From assembly GCF_028548455.1 (NCBI RefSeq), contig NZ_JAQQLF010000026.1:1-62309 (forward strand): 62,309 bases of DNA, written 5' to 3'. Positions 18,875 to 26,286 of the stretch are shown here, piece after piece (the first letter of the stretch is position 1; each line of letters opens with the position of its first letter). The DNA comes from Vogesella aquatica. GTDB lineage: Bacteria > Pseudomonadota > Gammaproteobacteria > Burkholderiales > Chromobacteriaceae. Below the pieces are notes generated by a model. The model was not told the origin of the DNA. It saw nothing but the letters and a program-made list of their open reading frames with translations, and did not search any database. A program made the position numbers and the translations under genes.

Positions 18875-20242
18875 CTAGCGGATGGACACTGCCACGGCAA
18901 ACTCGCCGACAGCCTGAACCAGACGGTCGACATCTGTCACACGGGTGTCCGGGCACACCAGGATCATGTTGTGGAATGGCGTGATCAGCAGGCCGCGGTT
19001 CAGCAGGAACAGGTGCACGATGTGCTCCAGCTCGCCGTCCAGAATGCGGTCGGCCTCGCTGCCATTACGCGGCGGCACTGGCGTGAACTGGAACTCGGTA
19101 CGTGCGCCCACCTGCGTGACGCACCACGGCAGGCGGTGACGGGCAATGACCTCGCGCAGGCCTGCGGCCAACCTTTCGGCCAGGCCGAACATGTGCTGAT
19201 AAGCAGCGTCGGTCATCACCTCGGCCAGGTTGGCACGCATGGCCGCCATCGCCAGCAGGTTGGCCGTGAGTGTGGTGCCGATGCCGCTATGCCCCGGTGG
19301 GGCGTGGCGCTTGGCGGCTTCGGCGCGGCGTGCGACGTCTTCGCTAAAGCCGTACACGGCACACGGTACGCCGCCCGCTACCGGCTTGCCCACCACGAAC
19401 AGGTCCGGCTGCAGGCCGTGGGCAACGGTGTAACCGCCTGGGCCGCTGCTGATGGTGTGGGTTTCGTCGATCAGCAGCAGTGTGCCGTACTGGCGGCACA
19501 GCGCCTGCGCTTGCTGCCAGAAGCCGGGCTCGGGCAGCACCATGCCGATATTGGTCATTGCCGGCTCAGCCAGCAGGCAGGCTACCTGCCCGTCCTGCAG
19601 CGCGGCTTCCAGCGCCGCCAGATCGTTGAATTCGATGCTGCGGGTATGCCGGGTAATGTCGTACACCTGCCCCAGCAGGCTGTCGCGGGTTTGCGGCTGG
19701 CCATCCACCAGATCGACGAACACGTCGTCCACCGTGCCGTGGTAACAGCCGTTAAAGATCAGCACCTGACTGCGGCCGGTGATGGCGCGTGCCCAGCGGA
19801 TGGCAAAGCGGTTGGCGTCGGACGCCGACAGCGCAAACTGCCAGTACGGCATGCCGAAGCGGCGCGCCAGCTCTTGCGCCACCCATACGCCGTCGGCGCT
19901 GGGCAGCATGGTGGTATAGCCGCGCTGCGCCTGGCGGGCGATGGCGTCGGCCACCGGCTGCGGGCTGTGGCCGAACATGGCGCCGGTATCGCCCAGGCAG
20001 AAATCCACGTACTCGTGGCCGTCCACATCGCGGAAACGGGCGCCGCGCGCTTGGTCCACATACAGCGAAAACGGCGTCGACCAGTCGTTCATCCAGTGCA
20101 GCGGCACCCCGAACAGCAGATGGTTGGCCGCATCGGCCGACAGCGCGCGCGAGCGCGGCATGCGGCTGATGAAGGTGTCGCGTTCGGCGGCCATCAGGGC
20201 CTGGGCCTTGTCCCAGTCTATGCCGTGGCGTGCGGTGGTCAT
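18875..20242 (-). CDS. Class III (omega) aminotransferase family protein
   Basis: A 455-residue PLP enzyme of fold type I, class III, similar in layout to glutamate-1-semialdehyde aminomutase and omega-transaminases. Visible blocks: RFRDVDGHEYVDFCLGDTGAMFGHSP near the start, the PLP phosphate/ring contacts FNGCYHGTVDDVF, the cofactor aspartate in LLLIDETHT, and the Schiff-base lysine in LFVVGKPVAGGVP near 290. An AAGGAG precedes the ATG. It follows the glutamine-synthetase-like gene on the same strand by about 77 bases, so the two likely act on one amine substrate. True haem-pathway hemL is an alternative, but the context argues for catabolism. Confidence 0.82.
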   Translation of the reverse strand: MTTARHGIDWDKAQALMAAERDTFISRMPRSRALSADAANHLLFGVPLHWMNDWSTPFSLYVDQARGARFRDVDGHEYVDFCLGDTGAMFGHSPQPVADAIARQAQRGYTTMLPSADGVWVAQELARRFGMPYWQFALSASDANRFAIRWARAITGRSQVLIFNGCYHGTVDDVFVDLVDGQPQTRDSLLGQVYDITRHTRSIEFNDLAALEAALQDGQVACLLAEPAMTNIGMVLPEPGFWQQAQALCRQYGTLLLIDETHTISSGPGGYTVAHGLQPDLFVVGKPVAGGVPCAVYGFSEDVARRAEAAKRHAPPGHSGIGTTLTANLLAMAAMRANLAEVMTDAAYQHMFGLAERLAAGLREVIARHRLPWCVTQVGARTEFQFTPVPPRNGSEADRILDGELEHIVHLFLLNRGLLITPFHNMILVCPDTRVTDVDRLVQAVGEFAVAVSIR

Positions 20243-20267
20243 GGTGTGCTCCTTTGTAGGCTATGGC

Positions 20268-20280
20268 TGCGGCCAACCTT
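20268..20280 (-). repeat. Intergenic full-length copy of the dispersed 13-mer
   Basis: A perfect copy of AAGGTTGGCCGCA (reading on the minus strand) between the two catabolic genes. Confidence 0.85.
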
Positions 20281-20319
20281 GGCAGACAGCGCAGACTCTT
20301 ATGTCGATATCGTAAAGTG

Positions 20320-21657
20320 TCAAACGTGCAGCTGCAGGTGCTCGCGCTCCCAGGCGGTGATGGCACGGTTGAAGGTTTCGAATTCCTTCTCCTTCACCGC
20401 ACAGAACGCCTGCACAAACTCCTCGCCCAGAATCCCGGCCAGCTCGGGGCAGGCCTGCATCAACTCGACGGCGTCTTCCAGGCTGCGTGGCAGCTCGTAG
20501 TCCATGTCGTAGGCGCTGTCGTCCATTGGCGCCGACGGCTCGATGGCGTTGACCATGCCCAGGTAGCCGCAGGCCAGCGTAGCGGCCATCGCCAGGTAAG
20601 GGTTGACGTCCACACCGGGCACGCGGTTTTCCAGCCGGCGCGCCGCCGGGCCGGACGGCGGAATACGGATGCCGCAGGTGCGGTTGTCGTAGCCCCAGCG
20701 TACGTTGATTGGCGCGGCGGTGTGGCGGCTCAGGCGGCGGTAGCTGTTCACGTAGGGGGCAAACATCGGCATGGCCTGCGGCAGGTAGCGCTGCATGCCG
20801 CCGATGTGGTGGAAGAACAGCGGGCTGGGGCTGCCGTCCGGCAGCGAGAAGATATTGTCGCCAGTGCTGGTACTCACGATGCTCTGGTGAATGTGCATGG
20901 CGCTGCCCGGCTCGCCTTCCATCGGTTTGGCCATGAAAGTGGCAAAGATATTGTGACGGTAGGCGGTTTCGCGTACGGCCCGCTTGAACAGGAATACCTG
21001 GTCGGCCAGCGACATGGCGTCGCCGTGGCTGAAGTTGATTTCCATCTGCGCGGCGCCCACTTCGTGGATCAGCGTCTCCACGTTCAGCTCGGCGGCTTGG
21101 CAAAAGCTGGACAGCTCCTGGAAGAAGGGGTCAAAGTCGTTGACCGCATCGATGGAAAACGACTGGCGACCCACCTCGGAACGCCCGGCCCGGCCCGATG
21201 GCGGCCGCAGTGGTTCGTGCGGGTTGTTATTTTGGCGGATCAGGTAGAACTCCATCTCCGGCGCCACCACCGGGCGCCAGCCCTTGTCCTGGTACAGCTT
21301 CAGCACCTTGCGCAGTACAGCGCGTGGCGAAATGCCTACCGGCTTGCCGTCAAAATCCTCGCAATCGTGAATCACCACCGCTACCGGCTCGATGGCCCAC
21401 GGTACCAGGCGTATGGTGGCCGGGTCCGGCCGGCAGACCATGTCCGGGTCGTTGGCGCCGGCAAAGCGCTCGAACTCGGCAAACTCGCCGTTGACGGTAA
21501 TAGTGAGCACCGCCTTGGACATCTTCATGCTGTCTTCGGCCAGAAACAGGTTCTTGGGCACGATCTTGCCGCGCGCCACGCCGGTCATGTCCGGTATCAC
21601 GCATTCGATTTCGTGGATCTGGTGCTGGCGTATAAACGCGGCCAGTCTGTCGTTCAT
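20320..21657 (-). CDS. Glutamine synthetase-like gamma-glutamyl-amine synthetase (PuuA-type)
   Basis: A 445-residue member of the glutamine synthetase superfamily of the type that ligates glutamate to amines. The start is the ATG at 21657, with GAGGAG ahead. It carries the GS N-terminal beta-grasp, the metal ligands in VAPEMEFYLI, the EVGAAQMEINF and GSAMHIHQS blocks, NRTCGIRIPP and the late ENRVPGVDVNPYLAMAA. It lacks the adenylylation-loop tyrosine context of housekeeping GlnA, and it sits beside an aminotransferase and a GntR regulator, so a polyamine or monoamine pathway is inferred. The exact amine cannot be told. Confidence 0.85.
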   Translation of the reverse strand: MNDRLAAFIRQHQIHEIECVIPDMTGVARGKIVPKNLFLAEDSMKMSKAVLTITVNGEFAEFERFAGANDPDMVCRPDPATIRLVPWAIEPVAVVIHDCEDFDGKPVGISPRAVLRKVLKLYQDKGWRPVVAPEMEFYLIRQNNNPHEPLRPPSGRAGRSEVGRQSFSIDAVNDFDPFFQELSSFCQAAELNVETLIHEVGAAQMEINFSHGDAMSLADQVFLFKRAVRETAYRHNIFATFMAKPMEGEPGSAMHIHQSIVSTSTGDNIFSLPDGSPSPLFFHHIGGMQRYLPQAMPMFAPYVNSYRRLSRHTAAPINVRWGYDNRTCGIRIPPSGPAARRLENRVPGVDVNPYLAMAATLACGYLGMVNAIEPSAPMDDSAYDMDYELPRSLEDAVELMQACPELAGILGEEFVQAFCAVKEKEFETFNRAITAWEREHLQLHV

Positions 21658-21762
21658 GGTTGTTCTCCTCTGGTAAGCCCTTTGCTTCCCGTCCTTGCCC
21701 AGCGAACCATCTCTCGCAAAACAGAAAACCGCAGCAAATGCAGGCCTGATGGCTGGTAATGT

Positions 21763-21802
21763 ATATTTGATCAAATATTACAGTCAATATTTGATCAAAT
21801 CT
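21763..21802. promoter_or_regulatory. Twin palindromic operator candidates
   Basis: A perfect 16-bp palindrome ATATTTGATCAAATAT at 21763-21778 is followed 24 bases centre-to-centre later by ATATTTGATCAAAT at 21787-21800. Both lie between the divergent glutamine-synthetase-like gene and the GntR regulator. The shape and position fit binding sites for that regulator controlling both directions. Confidence 0.7.
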
Positions 21803-21913
21803 TTGCGGCGCAGCCTGTGGCGTTTCTGCTATGCTGGCGGGCGCCACCTACCCTTGAACCCGTAAAGCGCGCCCCACCGCATACGCCGGCTACCGCTGCT
21901 GGCATCACACACC

Positions 21914-22567
21914 ATGAAGACTGCCAACGCCTCTACCCTGCAAGACGAAACCTACGACACGCTGCGCCACTGGCTGATGCTGGGACGCTGGCTGCCCGGC
22001 GAGCGCCTGAAGATCAAGCATCTGGCCGACGAGATGGGCGTCAGCCAGATGCCGGTACGCGCCGCCCTGCAAAGGTTGGCCGCAGAAAAGGCACTGGTGA
22101 ATATCCCGAACTGTGGTGTGGCCGTACCACAGCTGACTACCAGCCAGTTTGACGACATTCTGCTGAACCGCATCCTGCTGGAAGGCCAGGCCGCCTGGCT
22201 GGGTGCCCGCCAGCTGGATGCCGATGGCCGCGCCGAGCTGGCCGCGCTTTGCCAAGCCATGGATGCCGCCATCGCAGCGGACGACGTCAAGGCCTACCTG
22301 GACGCCAACGAACAATTCCACCTGCTGCTGTACCAGGCCAGCCACTCGCCGGTATTGCTGTCGCTGATCGAAACCGTGTGGCTCTACGTAGGGCCCATTT
22401 CCAACCAGCTGCACCAGGATCTGGCGGTATGGAAAACCATGAACGACGCGCATGGTGCCCTGCTGCTGGCGCTGCAAGCTGGCGATGCCGATGGCGTACG
22501 TGCCGCCATCGAGCAGGATCTGCGCACCGCCGGTAGCTATCTGCGCAGCTTATGCAAGCCGGCTTGA
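21914..22567 (+). CDS. GntR-family (FCD) transcriptional regulator
   Basis: A 217-residue regulator: winged helix-turn-helix at about 8-75 (GERLKIKHLADEMGVSQMPVRAALQRLAAEKAL), then an all-helical FCD effector domain with the metal-binding aspartate/histidine pattern (YLDANEQFHLLLY, and NDAHGALLLAL). FCD proteins respond to small organic acids or amines. It is divergent from the aminotransferase/GS genes and probably represses them through the twin palindromes at 21763-21802, easing off when substrate is present. A full 13-mer repeat copy is embedded at 22072-22084. Confidence 0.92.
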   Translation: MKTANASTLQDETYDTLRHWLMLGRWLPGERLKIKHLADEMGVSQMPVRAALQRLAAEKALVNIPNCGVAVPQLTTSQFDDILLNRILLEGQAAWLGARQLDADGRAELAALCQAMDAAIAADDVKAYLDANEQFHLLLYQASHSPVLLSLIETVWLYVGPISNQLHQDLAVWKTMNDAHGALLLALQAGDADGVRAAIEQDLRTAGSYLRSLCKPA

Positions 22568-22635
22568 ACGGCAAGGTCGACGCCACAGTAAGCATTGCTT
22601 ATCATTGAGCCATTCAGTTTCAAGCAGAGCAGCCA

Positions 22636-23790
22636 ATGCAACTGCATCTAGGCACGCTATACGTCGTGCAACTCACCACATTTACACTACTTACCCTGGC
22701 TGTGCTGCTGATGGGCCTGCGCTACCCGCAGGAACAGGCGCTACGGCACTGGGGCATAGGTGGCATTCTGGCCAGCGTCAGCATGTTGCTGATCGCACTG
22801 CGCCCGGCCATTCCGTTGTGGCTATCGGTAGAAGTAGCCAATATCGTGCTGTTCGCCGCCTTGTCACTCACCTGGAGCGGTGCACTGGCACTGGAGCAAC
22901 GGCCGGTACGCTGGCGCCTGCAGTTTTCCCTGGTGTTTCTGGCCAGCGCCCTGCTGTTGGCCATATCCAACGCCCCGGCCTATTTTGAGCAACGCGCAGC
23001 GCTATACAGTAGCTGCTATATGATGTTCAACCTGCTGACCTTAAGAGTATTTGTCAGCAGCCCGCACCGGCAGCGCCTGGGCTACCGGCTGATTACTACC
23101 CTGGTGCTGTTGTTGATGCTGGCGCAGATGGGGCGCATTACCCTGGCCATGCACTTCAGCCAGGGCGAGCTTGCCGGCTCGCCGTTCTTTGCCATGGCGA
23201 ACTTTGTGCTTATCCTGCTGGAGTTTGCCAAGATCCTGGCGTTTATCTTTGTGTGCTTCGAGGCGCTGGAAATACGCCTGTACAAGCTCGCCATGCACGA
23301 CCCGCTCACCGGGCTGTACAACCGCCGCGCCTTTCATGATCAAGCCGCGCTACGCCTGGCCGTGCACGCCGGGCAGCCCGTTGCTTTGCTGGTGCTGGAC
23401 CTGGATTTCTTCAAGCAGGTGAACGACCACCACGGCCACCAGGCCGGTGACGATGTGCTGGTGCATCTGGCCCGGCTACTACACGCGCAGCTGGCCCCTT
23501 TTGATGCCCTGTACGGCCGCAGCGGCGGCGAAGAATTTGTCATTCTGCTGACCGGAAATGCGGCCAACCTGGCGCCGCTGATCGCCGAAAACATCCGTGG
23601 CGCACTCGCGGCAGACGCTATTCAGACCAGCGATGCCCAGCACATACAACAAACCACCAGTATCGGCCTGGCAGGCGGTATAGCTGGCCAGCACACGCTA
23701 CGCCAGCTGATCATGGAAGCTGACATGGCGCTATACCAGGCCAAACAACAAGGCCGCGACTGTGTGCGCGGCGCCATGAACACCCTGTAA
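22636..23790 (+). CDS. Membrane diguanylate cyclase
   Basis: A 384-residue protein with an N-terminal hydrophobic region of about six or seven membrane helices (residues 8-215) and a C-terminal GGDEF domain beginning near HDPLTGLYNRRAF. The active site reads GGEEF at 297-301, which is a functional variant, so synthesis of cyclic di-GMP is expected. The RxxD allosteric site that normally lies just upstream is not present (LAPFD stands in its place), so product inhibition may be weak. It follows the GntR gene by 68 bases, with flagellin next, consistent with a motility/attachment role. Confidence 0.9.
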   Translation: MQLHLGTLYVVQLTTFTLLTLAVLLMGLRYPQEQALRHWGIGGILASVSMLLIALRPAIPLWLSVEVANIVLFAALSLTWSGALALEQRPVRWRLQFSLVFLASALLLAISNAPAYFEQRAALYSSCYMMFNLLTLRVFVSSPHRQRLGYRLITTLVLLLMLAQMGRITLAMHFSQGELAGSPFFAMANFVLILLEFAKILAFIFVCFEALEIRLYKLAMHDPLTGLYNRRAFHDQAALRLAVHAGQPVALLVLDLDFFKQVNDHHGHQAGDDVLVHLARLLHAQLAPFDALYGRSGGEEFVILLTGNAANLAPLIAENIRGALAADAIQTSDAQHIQQTTSIGLAGGIAGQHTLRQLIMEADMALYQAKQQGRDCVRGAMNTL

Positions 23791-23799
23791 GCCAGACGT

Positions 23800-23834
23800 A
23801 AAAAAGCCCCTTGATGTGGGCAAGGGGCTTTTTT
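23800..23834. terminator. Bidirectional terminator between GGDEF gene and flagellin
   Basis: AAAAAAGCCCCTTG and CAAGGGGCTTTTTT form an 8-bp stem with A/T flanks, serving both convergent genes. Confidence 0.92.
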
Positions 23835-23844
23835 GCTGTTGCTG

Positions 23845-24687
23845 CTAGCGCAGCAAACTCATCGCAAACTGCGGTGTCAGATTGGCCTGTGCCTGCACGG
23901 CCTGGCTGCTATTGCCCAGAATTTGCTGCCGCGCCAGCTCGCTGCTCGCCGCGGCATAATCGACATCCTGTATGCGGCTGCGGGCCGCTTCGGTATTGAT
24001 CGAGGACGTGGTCAGGTTCTCGATGGCGCTGCCAAAACGGTTAGCCGCCGCCCCCAGGTCTGCGCGGTAGCTACCCAGCTGCTTGAGGTCGGACTGGATT
24101 TGCGACAGTGCCGCACCCGGATTGGACAAATCGATCGTGCCGCTAGCATTGGCATTGCTGCTGTAGCCATTGAGCTTGCTGGCACCGTTGGTCAGGTCCG
24201 GTGCGGTCACACTCAGTTGCGCGCTGGACGTACCCTGCCCGCCCACCTGGAAGGTCGCCGTGTTGCCACCATTGAACAGCTGCTGCCCGTTAAAAGTGGT
24301 GCCCTCGATAATCTGCGAGTTCGCCTGGGTGAGCTGATCGGCCTCTTTTTGCAAAGCCGCGCGGTTATCGGCGCTCAGGGTACCGTTTCCGGCTTGTACC
24401 GCCAGCTCTTCCAGGCGCTGGCTGTTCTGGGTAATCTGCGACAAAGCACTATCAGCCGTCTGCGCCAGCGACACGCCATCGAAGGCATTGCGTATGCCCT
24501 GGGTGTCGCCCAGCTGCTGGCTGCGCAGGCCTTCGGCTACCGCCAGCCCGGCGGCATTATCCGCCGCACTATTGATACTCTTACCGGATGCCAGCTGGGC
24601 CAGTACCTTTTGCTTGGCCTGGTCTGTCTGGCGTAGCTGCGCCTGGTTATTCAGCGCACTGATATTGGTATTGATGCTAAGAGCCAT
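23845..24687 (-). CDS. fliC: Short flagellin
   Basis: A 280-residue flagellin. The conserved D0/D1 ends are clear: N-terminal MALSINTNISALNNQAQL and ADNAAGLAVAEGLRSQ, C-terminal AANRFGSAIENL, ARSRIQDVDYAAASSELARQQIL and QANLTPQFAMSLLR. The variable middle is very short (about 150-195), so the filament surface would be plain. A GAGGTG precedes the ATG. No other flagellar structural gene is nearby, so this is an isolated flagellin locus, perhaps one of several paralogues. I found no convincing sigma-28 promoter in the 180 bases upstream. Confidence 0.95.
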   Translation of the reverse strand: MALSINTNISALNNQAQLRQTDQAKQKVLAQLASGKSINSAADNAAGLAVAEGLRSQQLGDTQGIRNAFDGVSLAQTADSALSQITQNSQRLEELAVQAGNGTLSADNRAALQKEADQLTQANSQIIEGTTFNGQQLFNGGNTATFQVGGQGTSSAQLSVTAPDLTNGASKLNGYSSNANASGTIDLSNPGAALSQIQSDLKQLGSYRADLGAAANRFGSAIENLTTSSINTEAARSRIQDVDYAAASSELARQQILGNSSQAVQAQANLTPQFAMSLLR

Positions 24688-24808
24688 GATGATGCACCTC
24701 GGCTATTGATCATTCACTTTAGCACTTTAACTACTGCATTCAATAGCAAACCACTGTTGCAAAAAGCTTTTTCCCTGCCATGCGCAGCCAAAACCACAGC
24801 GATCAAGC

Positions 24809-24838
24809 TTGCCATCGATAAAAGACAAGTCCTATAAA
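24809..24838 (+). promoter_or_regulatory. Candidate sigma-70 promoter
   Basis: TTGCCA (24809-24814) and TATAAA (24833-24838) are 18 bases apart, 33 bases before the start of the gene at 24871. Confidence 0.5.
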
Positions 24839-24870
24839 GGGCATTGTGCATTGCACAAAAGGAGACCGCC

Positions 24871-25269
24871 ATGCGCCCTGCCACTCCCCTGCCAGACGCC
24901 ACCCTCACAGCCCTGCGCACTGCCTGGCGCAGCCACCAGCACCTGTTGGCCGCCTTGCTGCTGGCACAAAGCCGCCTCGGCACCCACTTGCTGAAAGAAG
25001 ACCGCAACCAGCCCGAACACTACCGCCGTCTGCTGCTACGCCTGGTTGCCGACCAGGCCGCGCTGGGTTACGACAGCGTGGCATTACAGCAGGAATATGA
25101 TCAGGCATACCGCCACTGGGCCCTGGCCTGTGGCTTGCCGCTGCCCGGGCTGCTGTGGCAGTGGCACAGCGCGCAACAACAGCGCCGGCAGCGCATCCTG
25201 CTCACCCTGACCCGCGCCACGTTGCAGCACTGCCAGCTACGCCTGGCCAGCGAGCCACAAGCCGCCTGA
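24871..25269 (+). CDS. Hypothetical helical protein, 132 residues
   Basis: Unrecognised. The ATG at 24871 has an AAGGAG seven bases before. The protein is almost wholly helical, rich in Leu, Ala, Gln, Arg and His, with no cysteine pairs, signal or membrane segment. It is divergent from flagellin and ends at a strong terminator. A role linked to flagellar export or glycosylation is conceivable from position only. Confidence 0.65.
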   Translation: MRPATPLPDATLTALRTAWRSHQHLLAALLLAQSRLGTHLLKEDRNQPEHYRRLLLRLVADQAALGYDSVALQQEYDQAYRHWALACGLPLPGLLWQWHSAQQQRRQRILLTLTRATLQHCQLRLASEPQAA

Positions 25270-25274
25270 TCCAT

Positions 25275-25310
25275 AAAAAAACACCGCCCCTTGCCAGGAG
25301 CGGTGTTTTT
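25275..25310. terminator. Bidirectional terminator
   Basis: AAAAAAACACCGC pairs with GCGGTGTTTTT around a 12-base loop; it serves the helical protein gene on plus and the hydrolase gene on minus. A full copy of the dispersed 13-mer follows at 25314-25326. Confidence 0.9.
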
Positions 25311-25313
25311 GCC

Positions 25314-25326
25314 TGCGGCCAACCTT
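25314..25326 (-). repeat. Full 13-mer repeat copy at a gene end
   Basis: TGCGGCCAACCTT lies between the terminator and the stop codon of the minus-strand hydrolase, overlapping the stop region at 25325. Confidence 0.85.
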
Positions 25327-25933
25327 ACCAGCAGCGTTTGATCAACTTGCCCAGCTGGATCAGGCGGCCGTGGAAAAAGTGGCCGGCAGCCGGCAGCACC
25401 ACCACCGGCAGCTGTTGCGGGCGCGCCCAGTCCATTACCGCACTTAGCGGAATGACTTCATCTTCCTCTCCATGGATTACCAGCGTATCGGCAGGCACAT
25501 CCGGCGTAGCGATCTCGTATTTGCCTACGGCCACGCCCAGCAGCAACAGTTTGTCCGCCTCGATGCGGGAGCGCGTGCGGGCGGCCACAAAACCGCCGAA
25601 AGAGAAACCGGCCAGCGCCAATGGCAGCTCACCCAGCTCGGCGCGGGCATGTGCCACCACGGCCAGTACGTCGTCTACCTCGCCCATGCCGTAATCGTGC
25701 GTGCCTTCGCTCTCGCCCACGCCACGCAGATTGGGCAAGTAGCAGGCATAGCCCAGCTGCGACAGCGATTTGGCGGCGGTCTGGACGACCTTATTGGTAT
25801 TGGTACCGCCCTGGGTAGGGTTGGGGTGACAGATCACCGCAATACCGCTGGTATCACCTACGGCAGGAATAAAAATGGTTTCCAGCTTGCCGGCCGGCCC
25901 AGCGATGTCGAGTTTGTGCAGCTGCTTGAGCAT
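25325..25933 (-). CDS. Alpha/beta hydrolase
   Basis: A 202-residue serine hydrolase of the COG2945-like group. The oxyanion region HPNPTQGGTNTNKVV, nucleophile elbow GFSFGG (Ser near 111), acid in HGEEDEVIPL and histidine in PAAGHFFHGRL are present, so a catalytic triad is complete. No signal peptide, so cytosolic. Its ATG overlaps the ferredoxin stop by one base (TGATG). The substrate is unknown. Confidence 0.87.
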   Translation of the reverse strand: MLKQLHKLDIAGPAGKLETIFIPAVGDTSGIAVICHPNPTQGGTNTNKVVQTAAKSLSQLGYACYLPNLRGVGESEGTHDYGMGEVDDVLAVVAHARAELGELPLALAGFSFGGFVAARTRSRIEADKLLLLGVAVGKYEIATPDVPADTLVIHGEEDEVIPLSAVMDWARPQQLPVVVLPAAGHFFHGRLIQLGKLIKRCW

Positions 25934-26241
25934 CAGACTTTCAGCCTTTCCACGATGCGGCCATTGACCATATGCTCTTCCACGATTTCATCGATGTCTT
26001 CCTTGTCGATGAAGGTGTACCAGGTCTCTTGCGGGTAAACCACCATTACCGGACCTTCGTCGCAGCGGCCCAGACAGCCAGCCTTGTTGACACGAATCTG
26101 GCCATTGCCGGCGAGTCCGCGTGCCTTGATCTGGTCTTTCATATAGCCCAGCAGCTCGCTGGCACCGTGGTTGTTACAGCACATTTCGCCTTCGGCGCGC
26201 TGGTTGCAGCAGATGAACACGTGTTTGTCGAAGTAGCTCAT
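25933..26241 (-). CDS. Thioredoxin-fold [2Fe-2S] ferredoxin
   Basis: A 102-residue (2Fe-2S) protein with the thioredoxin-like ferredoxin layout: MSYFDKHVFICCNQRAEGEMCC near the start, and KAGCLGRCDEGPVMVVYP near residues 53-70 for the second pair of ligands. The end is acidic. Such proteins transfer electrons in the cytosol; the partner is unknown. It shares an operon with the alpha/beta hydrolase. A GGGTTGGCCGCA repeat copy sits just upstream of it at 26270-26281. Confidence 0.9.
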   Translation of the reverse strand: MSYFDKHVFICCNQRAEGEMCCNNHGASELLGYMKDQIKARGLAGNGQIRVNKAGCLGRCDEGPVMVVYPQETWYTFIDKEDIDEIVEEHMVNGRIVERLKV

Positions 26242-26286
26242 GCTTGTTCTCGCAGTGGGTGTGCAGCCGGGGTTGGCCGCAAGAAG

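Noticed and set aside
24703-24730. Sigma-28-like boxes before flagellin
   Set aside because: The -10-like CTATTGAT would put the transcript start on top of the ribosome site, and box matches are poor.
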